A stretch of 53,727 nt of DNA from Desulfobacteraceae bacterium (GCA_011390755.1 JAABRU010000023.1:1-53727); one strand, 5' to 3'; positions 40,694-51,353 are shown, counted from the stretch's first letter. Program-made: numbers and translations. The notes: generated by a model not told the origin, from the letters alone.

Positions 40694-41440
40694 ATGAATC
40701 ATCCTATGACAAGATTCGGGGTTGTATGTTTACTGCTGATATTTTCCGGATGTGCAGACCTGATGACAGGGGCAAAAGTATCTAAACCGGTATCACAGCA
40801 GATTCATTATACAGGCCCCAAAATAAGTATTGCGGTAAATGATATCATAAACCGTACCGGGGTACAGACAGAAGTGATAAAAACCGGGACAACCATTCAG
40901 ACCGGTTCTGCTGCTGCGGATCCTGTCAAAAATGTCACTGTGCGGGATCCCATCGGATCGGGAATGAGAGATCAGTTAATCACCGCATTGACCCAGACCG
41001 GAGTTTTCCGTGTGAAACCGGGTATAACATCTTCCGCATATGTATTAAGCGGAGCAGTCACAGAATATGAACCCAGCCAGGCAAGCATTGCAGGTGGTTA
41101 CGGCTGGGGAAGAGCACCCCGCAGAGCCAGTGACCCGACAGTGGGAGCGGGCAATCTCTTTGTCCAGATTCTTATGGACAAAGCCATTGCCGGTTTCGGT
41201 GAGCAGGATCATATCGCAATGAATATTCATCTGCTGGATGCCCGAAGAAATGAGATTGTTGCATCAACCACAGTGGAGGCAAGTCCGAAGGATCTGGGGG
41301 TGGGAATGAATTTCCTTTTCGGAGGACTGACAAAATTCATTGACGGAGGGGCACAGATGAAAACACCGATGCAGAAGGCCATCCGTGCCTGTATGGGAAA
41401 GGCGGCCGACTGGGCGGCGCAGACGCTTGTGGCTCAATGA
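40694..41440 (+). CDS. CsgG-family outer-membrane lipoprotein
   Basis: 248 residues. A lipoprotein signal ends in the lipobox IFSGC (Cys19 lipidated), so it is anchored in the envelope. The body matches CsgG/HfaB-type proteins: ISIAVNDIINRTG, IGSGMRDQLITALTQTGVFR, YVLSGAVTEYE, IAMNIHLLDARRNEIVAS. Curli-type CsgG forms a secretion pore, but many relatives are only envelope lipoproteins. No curli subunit or CsgE/CsgF gene is nearby. GAAGGAG precedes the start. It is followed after 80 bp by the von Willebrand A protein; the two may share a surface role. Confidence 0.78.
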   Translation: MNHPMTRFGVVCLLLIFSGCADLMTGAKVSKPVSQQIHYTGPKISIAVNDIINRTGVQTEVIKTGTTIQTGSAAADPVKNVTVRDPIGSGMRDQLITALTQTGVFRVKPGITSSAYVLSGAVTEYEPSQASIAGGYGWGRAPRRASDPTVGAGNLFVQILMDKAIAGFGEQDHIAMNIHLLDARRNEIVASTTVEASPKDLGVGMNFLFGGLTKFIDGGAQMKTPMQKAIRACMGKAADWAAQTLVAQ

Positions 41441-41520
41441 TAATTTTGCATGTAAATCGGAAGCGGATGGTGCACAGAGACCATCCTTAATATTATAACC
41501 ATTTAAGGAGGAAAAAGAAA

Positions 41521-43506
41521 ATGAGGAAAGTTTTTGTAATTGTAATTGCTTTATGGACATCAGTTTTCACTTCAGCCGGATTTGCTGAAGAGATATTTTT
41601 TGAAGGCGAAGGATATATAACTCCTTCCCGTCAGTCGCAGGTGCCTTATGAACCGCCAGCATCTTCTAAACATTATCGTTCGGCAGGGGATACTGTCATT
41701 GTCAATCCGCTTGCAAGCCGATTCCCGGATATTTTTCTTTACACAACTGTTCTTGACAGCAACGGAGACCCGGTCATGGGACTGACAGAGAAGGATTTTT
41801 CAGTAAAGGAACAGTCCATTGATGAAACGTCGGCAGTCACACAGACAATAAAACGTTTTATCCCATCCGGTGAAAATGATTCTTCCAGAATATTTTTTTC
41901 GCTTGTGTTTGATCTGAGCGGCAGTATGAGCGGTTCCAGACTTGCAGAAGCCCAGGCTGCTGCCAATAGTTTTATAAACAATATCAAAGAGAACGACAGA
42001 GGTTCTCTGGTCACTTTCTCCAGCGGCGGAACTGAAAGGATTGTAATGCCCTCCGACGGGGTTACAATTGATTCTGATGTAAACGGAACCTATGATATTA
42101 TTGATGCGGTAAACAGTCTGACAACTTCCGGAAAGACAGCCGTATATGACGGAACCGCCAAAGGGATTGAAAGTCTCAGTCAGGAACCATCCCCCAAAGC
42201 GGTCATTGTTTTTACCGATGGTAATACGAATAATGATATATCTTATAATATTAACACTGTCATTGCCAAAGCAAACAATGAAGGGGTGCCGGTTTATACC
42301 ATCGGTCTGGGGATTGATCCGCAGAATCTCAAAGACATAGCCAGCGCAACCGGTGGATTATATTATTATGCACCTACGGCCCAGGATATGACTGCTATTT
42401 ATAATGATATTGCCCGCAATATTCGGAATCAGTATGTTATTGGTTATACGACGCATAATCCGACCTTTGACGGTACAACCAGAAAGGTAACTGTCACTTA
42501 TACAGGAACTGACGGAACCGGAATCTATGTGGTTAATTCAAAACCTGTCATCACACTTGATACTGTAACGAGCCAATTCGTATCGCAGAGCCAGGAACAG
42601 GGGAAAGATCTTATTATTTCAGGGACAGTGAATGATCTGGACGCACATTCTTCAGGGCAATCTCTTCTGCTTACGCTGTTCTATCGGCATATACTGGCAG
42701 AAAATTATACAGGAGTATCTCTTCCTCTTACGGCTCAGGGAAACGGTGTATATGCCTTCAGCGGAACAATTCCGGGTGCAACTGCTGTTCAGGAACCGGC
42801 AGTTCAGTATTATATACATGCTACAGACGGAATTCAGGAAACCTACCTGCCTTTTAATTATAATAAACTTCCATATTCGCTAACTGTTCTGCCGAATCAT
42901 GGTCCGGAAATAATTCATACTGCAATAGACAGTTTTTCAGAAAATGAGCCAATAGATATTTCCGCCAGAGTTACGGATTCTGATTCCGGCGACAGTGTAA
43001 GCAGTGTTGTTTTATATTACCGGCCATATGATCCGAATCAGAACACTCCCTATATTCCCATTCAGATGACAAGCAGTGATAATGTTGATTATTCAGCCCG
43101 GATTCCTGCGGATAAAGTGACAAACACCGGATTGGAATATTTTATATCCGCAGAGGACAGTTTCAATGCACGGACTGATTTCGGTACTTCTGCTGCTCCT
43201 TTTACAGTTGCGCCAGCGGATACAGATACAGACGGAGACGGAATAACGGATTCCAATGATGCCTGCCCCCATGATCCGAATAAAACTGATGATCCCGGCA
43301 TATGCGGCTGTGGCACAGAGGATATTGACAGTGATAATAACGGGATTATGGACTGTGAGGAAGTTTCGGATGATGATGATACATGTTTTATTATTTCATC
43401 AGAAAACAGAACTTCTTTGCTGTACAATAAAATGGTGTCAATAATATTGGGAATATATTCTTTGTTCTCTGCAGGAATTTTTATAGTAATGCGAATTAAG
43501 AGTTAA
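41521..43506 (+). CDS. Surface von Willebrand factor A protein with C-terminal membrane anchor
   Basis: 661 residues. Signal peptide (to about 22, AGFA). A vWA domain (about 118-300) has the metal site DLSGSMSGS, with TSGKTAVYD and FTDGNTNN completing MIDAS. Two Ig-like or cadherin-like segments follow. A thrombospondin type-3 calcium stretch comes next (DTDTDGDGITDSNDACPHDP, ICGCGTEDIDSDNNGIMDCE). The end has Asp-rich DDDDTCFII, then a membrane helix (MVSIILGIYSLFSAGIFIVM) and Arg/Lys. A single Cys before a terminal helix and basic tail looks like a C-terminal sorting signal. AAGGAGG precedes the start. Role inferred: calcium-dependent adhesion. Confidence 0.82.
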   Translation: MRKVFVIVIALWTSVFTSAGFAEEIFFEGEGYITPSRQSQVPYEPPASSKHYRSAGDTVIVNPLASRFPDIFLYTTVLDSNGDPVMGLTEKDFSVKEQSIDETSAVTQTIKRFIPSGENDSSRIFFSLVFDLSGSMSGSRLAEAQAAANSFINNIKENDRGSLVTFSSGGTERIVMPSDGVTIDSDVNGTYDIIDAVNSLTTSGKTAVYDGTAKGIESLSQEPSPKAVIVFTDGNTNNDISYNINTVIAKANNEGVPVYTIGLGIDPQNLKDIASATGGLYYYAPTAQDMTAIYNDIARNIRNQYVIGYTTHNPTFDGTTRKVTVTYTGTDGTGIYVVNSKPVITLDTVTSQFVSQSQEQGKDLIISGTVNDLDAHSSGQSLLLTLFYRHILAENYTGVSLPLTAQGNGVYAFSGTIPGATAVQEPAVQYYIHATDGIQETYLPFNYNKLPYSLTVLPNHGPEIIHTAIDSFSENEPIDISARVTDSDSGDSVSSVVLYYRPYDPNQNTPYIPIQMTSSDNVDYSARIPADKVTNTGLEYFISAEDSFNARTDFGTSAAPFTVAPADTDTDGDGITDSNDACPHDPNKTDDPGICGCGTEDIDSDNNGIMDCEEVSDDDDTCFIISSENRTSLLYNKMVSIILGIYSLFSAGIFIVMRIKS

Positions 43507-43518
43507 ATTCAGAATTGA

Positions 43519-43560
43519 AAAATCAGATGCCTGTAAAGTTGTTTCAGCAGGTCTGATTTT
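43519..43560 (+). terminator. Likely intrinsic terminator after the vWA gene
   Basis: AAAATCAGA (43519-43527) pairs with TCTGATTTT (43552-43560), with inner CCTG/CAGG pairs, 13 bp after the stop. The stem ends in TTTTATAAT, giving a short T tract on the plus strand. Confidence 0.6.
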
Positions 43561-43825
43561 ATAATACCCTGTTTTTACTGAATCCAAAGTTTCTGACTCT
43601 GCATTGGCATTAGTAAATAAAAAATAATCACATAATGATTGGGATAAAGAAGGATAGTCGGGATAATCCCTGCGAATCCTTCTTTATCCTGAATATCCTG
43701 TTTTGCTTTTTTAACCTTTTACGCATCAGCTTATTTTCCACTCTGCCATATTCCGTTTTTATGTATCAAAATGAATCCCCATCAGAATCCGTTTTCTCCT
43801 GTATCTGACGGATAACGTATATTTT

Positions 43826-43906
43826 TTTACCACAGAGAGTACAGAGTTTTCACAGAAAAAAATAAAAATTCTGCGTACCTCTGTGCCTTCTTTGTGTCCT
43901 CTGTGT
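43826..43906. repeat. CACAGAG-family palindromic repeat
   Basis: ACCACAGAGAGTACAGAG and TTTTCACAG on the left face CTCTGTGCC and GTGTCCTCTGTG on the right, a long imperfect hairpin like that at 19919-19993. Confidence 0.65.
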
Positions 43907-44195
43907 TTTATTTTCAACCCGTTACCAGGCCCCTGTCCAATGCCGTTAAAAAGGAATTTCCGGAGTGCCAAAATGAGGTGAAACGGAATTTTGGCCGGAT
44001 TTTCCGAATTATTTCAGTATCCCATACTTTCATGCTCTGACGTGAGCTCAGCCGAAGGTTCGGGACTTCTTCGCCCCTGATGTAACGGCATTGGGGCAGA
44101 ACTCCCTAACGAGAAAAAATCTGAATTTCAGATTTTCTGTTATTCCGGTTTTCGCGGAGTGATGGATTTTCTGACTTTTTACGGGAGCATCAAAA

Positions 44196-47100
44196 TTAAT
44201 ACCCCTCAAACTCTTCATCCTTATTCGGATTTTCTTCCAGGGTGATAAGAGTTTTTCTTCCTGGGGCCGTATTTTTATTTTCCCTTTGTTTTTTTTCCCA
44301 TGAAGGTTCAGCACTGTGTTTTCCCGAAATATTACTGTTTTCCGTTTTTATTTTCCGGAGATAATTTTCGGAAATTTTGAAAAACGAGGCGGATTGGAGC
44401 AGTTTTTCGGCCTGATCTGAAAAATCCCGGGAGGCCGCTGCCATTTCTTCTGCCGATGCCGCATTCTGCTGAATGATCTGATCCAGCTGCTGAATGGCTT
44501 TGTTGACCTGTGCAATGCCGCCGGACTGCTCCGCGCTGGACGCACTGATTTCCTGCACCAGTTCCGCGGTTTTCTGTATGCCGGTAAACATTTCTTCCAG
44601 AATAGTGCCGGTTTTTTCCGTTATGTCCAGATTGCTGACGGAAAGATGATTGATGGATTTGGCGGATTTCTGGCTTTTTTCCGCCAGTTTTCTGACTTCT
44701 GCCGCCACCACGGCAAAACCTTTGCCGTGGTTTCCCGCGCGTGCGGCTTCAATGGCCGCGTTTAGGGCCAGCATATTGGTCTGCCGGGCAATTTCTTCCA
44801 CCACCCGGATTTTTTCGGATATGCTTTTCATGGCCTTTACGGTTTCGTTCAGGGCTTTCCGGCCTTCTTCCGTATTGCAGGATGCTTCCCCGGCAATCGC
44901 GGCTGTCTGCCGTGCATTATCCGCGTTCTGACTTACCATCGCGCTCATTTCTTCCATGGAACTGGATATTTGCTGAATATTGGCGGCCTGCACGGCCGTG
45001 CTTTCGGAAACCTGCTCTGCCCCGGAACTTAACTGCTCGCTTCCGGCCGCCACCAGCTCGGCTGTCTTTTGGGTATGAAGGGCAAAGCGGCTGAGGTTTT
45101 CAATCATGGTATTGAGATTATTTCGTATCTCATTATAATCCCCTTTATATTCTTCCGAAATGGGTTCCGGCAGATTTCCCTTGGAAATGCGATCCACATA
45201 ATCTGCGGTGATATTCAGGGGATTGACCACCGCATCCAGGGTGGCATTTACGCCCCGGATAATCCGGGCATATTCTCCGCCGAAACCGCTTTCTTCTCCC
45301 CGGACACGGAGCCTTCCTTCCAGGGCTGCGTCCGTAAGCTCGTTGATGGCCCGGACAATGGACTTGACAGTGCTGACCATCCGGGCCAGGGATTTGCCCA
45401 GACTGTCTTTTTCCGAAAGAATACTGACTTCCACATCCAGATCACCTGCGGCCACTTTTCCGGCCACATGCACCGTGCCCTGCAGATTGCTGACCAGCTG
45501 ATTGATGTTGTTCCGCAGATCATTGAAATCCCCTTTATATTCTTCGGAAATCAAATCCGGAAAATCCCCTTCGGAAATGCGGGCCATATATTCCGCGGCC
45601 GCATTCAGGGGGGTAATCACCGCATCCAGTGTATTGTTGATTCCCTGCACAATGTCGGCATATTTCCCGCCGAATCTGTTCAGATCTCCCCGTTCTTCCA
45701 GATTTCCTTCTGCCGCCGCTTCTGTAAGCCGTCCGGTTTCCCGGCTCAGATCCGTCAGGCTTTCTTTTACCTGAGACAGACTTTCATTGATTTTCAGGAA
45801 ATTTTCCCGGGTTTCCAGGGTATGTTCATCCGCATCCCCGACACAGATTTCAAAGGAAAGATCCCCGCTGGCCAGAGAACGCAGAACCCCGGCCAGGCGT
45901 TCAACCTCTGTATCCTGAAATTCTTTCCGGCGTTTTTCTGCGGTAATATCCTGCACCATTTCAATATGCCCGATCTGTTTTCCCCCGGTATCGGTGATAT
46001 AAACCGCATCCACCCGGAAATCTTTGTCCAGCCCCGGCTGGGTGAAAAAAGATGTCTGTTTTCCCCGTCGCAGCACTGCAATACCGCATCTTTCGGTATT
46101 GCAGATATCCGCTCCCCAGTTGCTGCACTGTTTTCCGATGACATCTTTGCGTTTCAGACCGGTGACTTCTTCCGATGCTCTGTTGATAAAGGTCCAGTTC
46201 ATTTTCATATCCGTAACGGAAAGGGGCCAGGGCAGGGCATCCAGAATCTGCTCAAACCAGAAGACCTTATTCACAATCAGATCCAGGGTATTGTTGACAC
46301 CCTCTACAATTTTCCGGAAATCCCCCCGGTGCCGGGACAAATCCCCACGGGTTTCAAACTGTTCCGACAGTGCGGCTTCGGTGAGCATGTCCGCATCTTC
46401 AGTAAGGAAATTGACAGATTCGATACATCGGTTGAGATTTTCAATAATACGGTTGAAATCCCCGCTGTAGCACTCCGTAATTTTTTCGGGGATATCGCCG
46501 GCGGCAATGCGGTCAATATACGCGGCCGTTACATTGATGGGAGATACAAACGCGTCTATCAAAGAATTGATGCCGCTGATGAGTTCATGCCATCCGCCTT
46601 CGTAGTTTTCCGCATTTCCCCGTGCATCCAGTCGCCCTTCCTGTACCGTCCCGATGAGCTGCCCCACTTCTTCCAGCAGGTTTTGCAATCCCCGGATCAT
46701 ATGGTTCATGGCTTTCATGAAACGGTCATCTTCGGAACGTTCCCGCACTTCTGCCCGCAGATTGCCGGATGCTATATCTTCGGCAATGCGGGCACTTTCT
46801 TCCATAGCTGCGATAAGCCGGTTGAGATTTTTTGTTATATGACTGAAATCTCCCCGGTATTCTTCCTGAATTTTTTCCGGAATATCCCCCCGCGCAATGC
46901 GGTTCACAATGTCGGCTGTCATGGAAACGGGCGCGGCAAAGGCATCAGTGACCCGGTTGATTCCCATAATCAGTTCCCGCCAGTCGCCGGAATAATTTTC
47001 CGCATTGCCCCGGCTGTCCAGCCTGCCTTCCCGCACGGCCTGGGTCAGATCGTCGGTTTCTTTCAGTACCTTTGCAATGGTATTCTGCATATTCCGGAAG

Positions 47101-48263
47101 GCATCGGCCAGATGTCCGATTTCATCTTTGCGGAAAATCTGTATTTCTTTGCTGAAATCCCCCCGGGCAATGGCATTGGCTGTTTTTACAATATCCCGGA
47201 TGGGGCGGGTGATATGCAGGGCGGCCAGTCCCATGAGAAACAGTGCTCCCAGTGTACAGGCAGCGCCGATAACGCACATTTTTAAAATATCTTTGCTGCT
47301 TCTGTTTACCTGTTCATCGGCTGCGGCTGTAATAATATTCATGGGAACCCTGATGCCGATGGTCCAGGGAGTTCCGGTATTCCCGATCTCCATGGGAATG
47401 CGGACCTGCATCTCATCCCCGCTGATTTTCGTATTCGGCCCGGATGCTCCCGGAGCCCATTCTGTTCCGGCTTCACCAAGAACGGAAAGCGGTTTTCCTG
47501 CCAGTTCCGGTTTTCCGCTTACAGCCACCAGTGTACCTTTGTGGCTGATTATAAAAATCCGGCCTGCCCCGTCAAAGAGATTGTCCACATCATCGGCCAT
47601 TTTCTGCAGGGTGTCCAGGCGTATATCTGCACAGGTAATACCGTAAAATTCATCCGCCATAATGGGGACGGCAAGGGAGGTCATCAGCGTGGCTTTTCCC
47701 TGAACCGGATAAACCAGGGGTTCCATTATATACTCGCGTTTCGTTTGTCTGAGCAGAACATACCAGTCCGATGTTTCATAATCTTCCAGGGGACTGAGAG
47801 CAACAGTTCCGTCTTCCCCCCGGTTCCAGTAGGGAATAAATCTGCCGCTGGCATCATGCCCTGCGGTATTGGCAAATTCCGAATCCATACCGTCAAAGGC
47901 ATTGCTTTCCCAGCAGGTGCAGACACCGACATATTCCGGGTGCTGCTCTGCCACTGACTTCAGCATCGCGCTGACTTTTTCCCTGTCCGGATTCAGATTT
48001 CCGCTTTTGATACCGAGAAACATTTCCGCCATGGTCCGGGCCGTCTGCAATGCCCCCTCCAGTTCCATCCGGATGGAATAGGCATGTTTCTCCGCGGCCG
48101 CCACAGCATACTTACTGGCCTCCTGAATGACTTCCTCTCTGTTTTTTTGCGCATTTATTTTCAGCACCCAGACCGAATAGGATACAATCACTGCCGTCAG
48201 TACCAGCAGGCAGGTTCCGGACAGGAAAATGATTTTTAACTGCAGACTGTCTTTTATTTTCAT
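44196..48263 (-). CDS. Methyl-accepting chemotaxis protein: dCache, multiple HAMP-like units, PAS
   Basis: 1355 residues. Membrane helix (about 10-32), double-Cache-like periplasmic sensor (about 40-320), second helix (about 325-350) and HAMP. A long row of HAMP-like units follows with the motif [18 protein letters not shown] and LNRLI repeated. A PAS domain (about 675-790) holds C-x7-C-x4-C in [14 protein letters not shown]. More HAMP-like units lead to a signalling domain (about 1070-1330) with the conserved hairpin tip [20 protein letters not shown]. The ATG at 48263 has GGGGAG upstream; the ATG at 48281 does not. No che genes are near. Periplasmic ligand unknown; the PAS cysteines suggest a metal or redox input. 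Confidence 0.9.
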   Translation of the reverse strand: MKIKDSLQLKIIFLSGTCLLVLTAVIVSYSVWVLKINAQKNREEVIQEASKYAVAAAEKHAYSIRMELEGALQTARTMAEMFLGIKSGNLNPDREKVSAMLKSVAEQHPEYVGVCTCWESNAFDGMDSEFANTAGHDASGRFIPYWNRGEDGTVALSPLEDYETSDWYVLLRQTKREYIMEPLVYPVQGKATLMTSLAVPIMADEFYGITCADIRLDTLQKMADDVDNLFDGAGRIFIISHKGTLVAVSGKPELAGKPLSVLGEAGTEWAPGASGPNTKISGDEMQVRIPMEIGNTGTPWTIGIRVPMNIITAAADEQVNRSSKDILKMCVIGAACTLGALFLMGLAALHITRPIRDIVKTANAIARGDFSKEIQIFRKDEIGHLADAFRNMQNTIAKVLKETDDLTQAVREGRLDSRGNAENYSGDWRELIMGINRVTDAFAAPVSMTADIVNRIARGDIPEKIQEEYRGDFSHITKNLNRLIAAMEESARIAEDIASGNLRAEVRERSEDDRFMKAMNHMIRGLQNLLEEVGQLIGTVQEGRLDARGNAENYEGGWHELISGINSLIDAFVSPINVTAAYIDRIAAGDIPEKITECYSGDFNRIIENLNRCIESVNFLTEDADMLTEAALSEQFETRGDLSRHRGDFRKIVEGVNNTLDLIVNKVFWFEQILDALPWPLSVTDMKMNWTFINRASEEVTGLKRKDVIGKQCSNWGADICNTERCGIAVLRRGKQTSFFTQPGLDKDFRVDAVYITDTGGKQIGHIEMVQDITAEKRRKEFQDTEVERLAGVLRSLASGDLSFEICVGDADEHTLETRENFLKINESLSQVKESLTDLSRETGRLTEAAAEGNLEERGDLNRFGGKYADIVQGINNTLDAVITPLNAAAEYMARISEGDFPDLISEEYKGDFNDLRNNINQLVSNLQGTVHVAGKVAAGDLDVEVSILSEKDSLGKSLARMVSTVKSIVRAINELTDAALEGRLRVRGEESGFGGEYARIIRGVNATLDAVVNPLNITADYVDRISKGNLPEPISEEYKGDYNEIRNNLNTMIENLSRFALHTQKTAELVAAGSEQLSSGAEQVSESTAVQAANIQQISSSMEEMSAMVSQNADNARQTAAIAGEASCNTEEGRKALNETVKAMKSISEKIRVVEEIARQTNMLALNAAIEAARAGNHGKGFAVVAAEVRKLAEKSQKSAKSINHLSVSNLDITEKTGTILEEMFTGIQKTAELVQEISASSAEQSGGIAQVNKAIQQLDQIIQQNAASAEEMAAASRDFSDQAEKLLQSASFFKISENYLRKIKTENSNISGKHSAEPSWEKKQRENKNTAPGRKTLITLEENPNKDEEFEGY

Positions 48264-48433
48264 AATCTCCCCATTTTTCATCGGTTCTGTTTCTCTGATT
48301 TCTTTTGAAAATCAGTGACTGATGAACCGCCAAAAAGCCGGAAACACCTTCATTCCAATCAAAAACGCAGTCCGGAACCGGCTGAAATCAGGAATTTCCC
48401 CGAAAACAGACTCCCCGTTTTGCATCGCTGATG

Positions 48434-48457
48434 CCGGGTTGCGCTACGCCAACCCGG
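48434..48457. repeat. CCGGGTTG hairpin upstream of the chemoreceptor
   Basis: CCGGGTTG (48434-48441) pairs with CAACCCGG (48450-48457). The gap 48264-48555 has no gene; this stem may be a REP-type repeat. Confidence 0.55.
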
Positions 48458-48555
48458 GCTGCTTCGGGCAGATTCTTTTCATCGAACTCCCTTAGCGGAT
48501 TCCTGCTTTTGCCGCAATGAATGAAAATGTAATATTCGGACCTTTTGGAGGATCA

Positions 48556-49746
48556 TCAGTAATTCAATTCCTGCAAAATATATTTTATGGCCGCATCTGT
48601 TGTTTTTCCGGGTGTGTTTATCAGAATAACAAAAGGATACAGTCCATTCGAAGTTTCCACATAACCGGCCCGGCATTTCACACCGCTGAGGCTTCCGGTT
48701 TTATAATATTCTCTGCCTTTGTGTTTCAGAAGTCTGTAATGCGGTGCATATTTTTCCAGCACTTTCAGCATCTGCAGCGGGGAAATCCGGTTGTTTCGGG
48801 AAATGCCCGAACCTTCTTCCATCTGAATTTCCTCTGTCCCCAGCACATTTTTACAGAACAGTACAGCGGCCTTTCTGCCTTTTTCCAGATTGCCGGGCGG
48901 ACCGAAAGCAGCGATACCGCATTGAATAAATAACTGATTGGCAATGAAATTATTGGAATATTCCAGAAGACGGGCCATCACTTCATCCAGGGGAAATGCA
49001 GAAATATGGCGGTACACCAGCCGGTCCTCATCGGGATGCACAGTGCCGGTGCGGATGTGCCCCTGTGTTTGGACTCCTTCCTTTTTCAGAAAATACCGGA
49101 AAAGATGACCGGCATAAAGCAGGTTTTCATTGTTTTCCGCAGACAGTACAATGCGTTCCTGCCGCAGGCCGGATCTGCGGATCCGATCTGTAACAAAGGG
49201 AAGCAGGGGAGTCTGGGCTTCTGCGCTTGCATACTGCCCACTGACGCGCCGGAAATTTACGGTATTAAAGTTGACACAAAGCGCGCCGTTGGGAGAATCA
49301 TAGGGGTTCAGACTGGAAGTTACGCCGGGAATGATGACGGATGCGTAATAGGATGCATCCAGTATGAGATCATGAAACCGGTCTGTTTCTGCGTGAATCG
49401 CACGGGCAATCCCCGGCAGCACTTCCGAAATGAGGAGAGGATCTCCGTAACCTTTGATTTTCAGGTTTTTTTCTTTGTCCAGATAACATTCCGTGACAAA
49501 ACGGAAATCATTGCCCAGATAGTGCCGGGACATCAGGGTTGTCAGAATTTTCAGGGTGGAGGCAGGCATCCGCTGCACACGGGCATTTTTTTGGAAAATC
49601 ACCTTTCCGGAGGAGTCCGCAATCAGCACGCCGTCCCGGGGGCCGATCTGATTTGCCAGCCGGTCCCACTTCGCGGCGTATGCAGGACTGCTGCATGTAA
49701 AATACAGGAGAAAAAACAGGAAAGCATATTTGTATTTTGCCATCAT
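48556..49746 (-). CDS. dacB: D-alanyl-D-alanine carboxypeptidase/endopeptidase, PBP4 (S13) type
   Basis: 396 residues. Exported (signal to about residue 24, PAYA). The three penicillin-binding motifs are present: S-x-x-K as STLK at 63-66, S-x-N as YSNNF, and KTG as YYKTGSLSGV. These define an S13-type enzyme that trims or splits D-Ala cross-links in periplasmic peptidoglycan. It is shorter than E. coli DacB (about 480), with a reduced insert between the first two motifs. No good ribosome-binding site is seen; M1 and M2 are adjacent. A 292-bp gap separates it from the chemoreceptor gene downstream. The symbol is by family resemblance. Confidence 0.85.
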   Translation of the reverse strand: MMAKYKYAFLFFLLYFTCSSPAYAAKWDRLANQIGPRDGVLIADSSGKVIFQKNARVQRMPASTLKILTTLMSRHYLGNDFRFVTECYLDKEKNLKIKGYGDPLLISEVLPGIARAIHAETDRFHDLILDASYYASVIIPGVTSSLNPYDSPNGALCVNFNTVNFRRVSGQYASAEAQTPLLPFVTDRIRRSGLRQERIVLSAENNENLLYAGHLFRYFLKKEGVQTQGHIRTGTVHPDEDRLVYRHISAFPLDEVMARLLEYSNNFIANQLFIQCGIAAFGPPGNLEKGRKAAVLFCKNVLGTEEIQMEEGSGISRNNRISPLQMLKVLEKYAPHYRLLKHKGREYYKTGSLSGVKCRAGYVETSNGLYPFVILINTPGKTTDAAIKYILQELNY

Positions 49747-50106
49747 TTCATTTTACTCACAGTCATAAAAGTGATTTTCGAATATGAATGTACCGTCTCT
49801 GAAGGAGTCACAGACGGAAAGTCTGTGAGCGGACTGTCATCTGCCGGACACTGCCGGACTTTCAGTTCGGCACTCCTCCGGTATCATCTTTTCCGGAAAT
49901 CACCAAAGTTCCCTTTTTGTAAAGGGGGATTCAGGGCATTTCCGTCAGGTGAAGAGCGGAGAAATCCCCGAACGGAAAGTTTGGGATGCTGAAATTATTC
50001 AGAAAAACAGTTCCAAACTTTCCGTTTGGCACTCCCCTGAAGTCTTATCCTGGCAGCAATGGGATGCAGGGGGATTTTCAGGCATTTGAAAAAATCCCCC
50101 GTTTTT
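49747..50106. other. Intergenic repeats, no gene
   Basis: Holds a hairpin TCACAGAC/GTCTGTGA around GGAAA (49808-49828). It also has a single end of the 4046-4163 element (AGCGGACTGTCA, 49828-49839) and an inverted pair CGGAAAGTTTGG (49973-49984) and CCAAACTTTCCG (50013-50024). Part of the gap reads as an open frame on the plus strand but without a recognisable protein. Confidence 0.55.
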
Positions 50107-51027
50107 TTATCCCTGCCGGTTCATTTCGCTTACCAGTTCTTCCAATACCCTGTCTGCTTCTTCCACCGGAACCTGGCATGTGCCCACTTTGCGGTGACCG
50201 CCGCCGCCGTATTTCAGCATCAGCGCGCCCACATCCACCCTGGCACTTTTATTGATGATGCTGTATCCGCAGGTCATGACAATATTCTGCCTGTTCAGTC
50301 CCCAGATGACCTGAATGGAAATATTCTGCTCCGGGTACATGCTGTACATGACAAAGCGGTTGCCTGTATAAATTTCTTCCTGATTCCGTAAATCCAGTAC
50401 TATCACATTCCCCCGAATGCCGGTATTTTTGCGGATCATTTCCTGAAAAATTTTATCCTGTTCAAAATAGCGTTTCACTCTTTCTTTTACATCTTCAATT
50501 TCCAGAATTTCTTCCAGTGTTCTGCTGCGGCAGTATTCGATCATATCCATCATCAGCTGATAATTGCTGATACGGTAATCTTTATAACGTCCCAGGCCGG
50601 TTCTGGGATCCATGATAAAGGACAGCAGCACCCAGCCCTGGGGATTGAGGATTTCATCAGCACTGAAATCCGCAGAGTCCGCTTTATCCACAGCATTCAC
50701 CAAATCCCGGATATGGGGATTGCTAAATTTGCTGTCTCCTCCGTAATAATTATAAATCACCCGTGCCGCACTTTTGGCTTCGGAATCTGTTGCGCCCTGA
50801 AAATCCCTGAATGCCTTCCGCTCATCCTCACTGGAATGATGATCAAACCATAAGCCGCATCCTTTGACATAGGGGATATTGGCCAGCAGATCATTTTCGC
50901 CGATTTCCACCTTCCCATCCTGAATATCTTTGGGATGAACAAATGTAATATCATCAATCACACCGACTTCTCTTAAAAGCACAGCGCAGCCCAAACCGTC
51001 AAAATCCGAACGTGTTAAAAGTCTCAT
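50107..51027 (-). CDS. DHH-family phosphoesterase (NrnA/exopolyphosphatase-like)
   Basis: 306 residues. N-terminal DFDGLGCAVLL (8-18) and the namesake FDHHSS (61-66) supply metal-binding residues; the C-terminal end GGGGHRKVGTCQV matches the DHHA1 substrate-binding motif. Relatives degrade short RNA oligonucleotides, 3'-phosphoadenosine phosphate or cyclic dinucleotides; the substrate here cannot be told. Cytoplasmic, no signal. The start has GGAGGAAGG directly upstream. The upstream gap carries short tandem repeats and a MITE-like element, so it is probably not in the operon of the HATPase gene. Confidence 0.85.
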   Translation of the reverse strand: MRLLTRSDFDGLGCAVLLREVGVIDDITFVHPKDIQDGKVEIGENDLLANIPYVKGCGLWFDHHSSEDERKAFRDFQGATDSEAKSAARVIYNYYGGDSKFSNPHIRDLVNAVDKADSADFSADEILNPQGWVLLSFIMDPRTGLGRYKDYRISNYQLMMDMIEYCRSRTLEEILEIEDVKERVKRYFEQDKIFQEMIRKNTGIRGNVIVLDLRNQEEIYTGNRFVMYSMYPEQNISIQVIWGLNRQNIVMTCGYSIINKSARVDVGALMLKYGGGGHRKVGTCQVPVEEADRVLEELVSEMNRQG

Positions 51028-51043
51028 CCTTCCTCCTTCTTTT

Positions 51044-51136
51044 CAGTTATCAGTTATCAGTTATCAGTTATCAGGTATCAGTGAACAGGTATCAGGTATC
51101 AGTGAACAGGTATCAGGTATCAGTTACCAGTTACCA
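51044..51136. repeat. Short tandem repeats of TTATCAG / GGTATCAG type
   Basis: CAGTTAT recurs, then a 21-bp unit GGTATCAGTGAACAGGTATCA appears about two and a half times, shifting into CAGTTACCAGTTACCA. A related row (GTTACCAGTTGCC) continues at 51312-51368, beyond the inserted element. Confidence 0.8.
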
Positions 51137-51312
51137 TGTAATGTAACACCCCTATTGAAAAAATCAGTTACCATCTGAATATATTCAGAATAACGATATG
51201 ACTCCTGTGCAGACCGACCGGACTGACGACAGCGGAATCCGCCCCGGAACCGTGTCCGGCCGGGCCGGAAGTCGGGAGCATCCGATTTTCTCAAAGGGTA
51301 TGTTACATTACA
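51137..51312. mobile_element. 176-bp MITE-like element inside the TATCAG repeats
   Basis: The left end TGTAATGTAACACCCCTATT (51137 onward) matches the complement of the right end, TGTAATGTAACATACCC, for about 29 bp with a few mismatches. CAGTTACCA lies on both sides. The interior is G+C-rich with CCGGCCGGGCCGG. A small open frame inside has no recognisable product. Confidence 0.6.
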
Positions 51313-51353
51313 CAGTTACCAGTTGCCGGTTACCAGTTGCCAGTAACGACTGT

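Larger units (their letters stand above)
43507..44195. other. Repeat-rich gap without genes
   Basis: After the terminator the 689-bp gap holds three repeat types. The first is an inverted repeat, GGATAAAGAAGGAT (43642-43655) with its complement at 43676-43689 around GGGATAATCCC. The second is a CACAGAG palindrome at 43826-43906. The third is a copy of TCTGACTTTTTACGG at 44170-44184. CCTGTCCAATGCCGTTA near 43930 is similar to CCTGCCCAATGCCATTA near 35056. No coding frame convinces me. Confidence 0.6.

Noticed and set aside
40694-43506. Curli secretion locus
   Set aside because: Only a CsgG-family lipoprotein is present; no curli subunits, CsgE or CsgF. The neighbour is a vWA protein.
45069-47285. 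738-codon open frame on the plus strand inside the chemoreceptor gene
   Set aside because: It mirrors the repeated HAMP-like units on the opposite strand; the minus-strand protein has clear Cache, HAMP, PAS and signalling domains.
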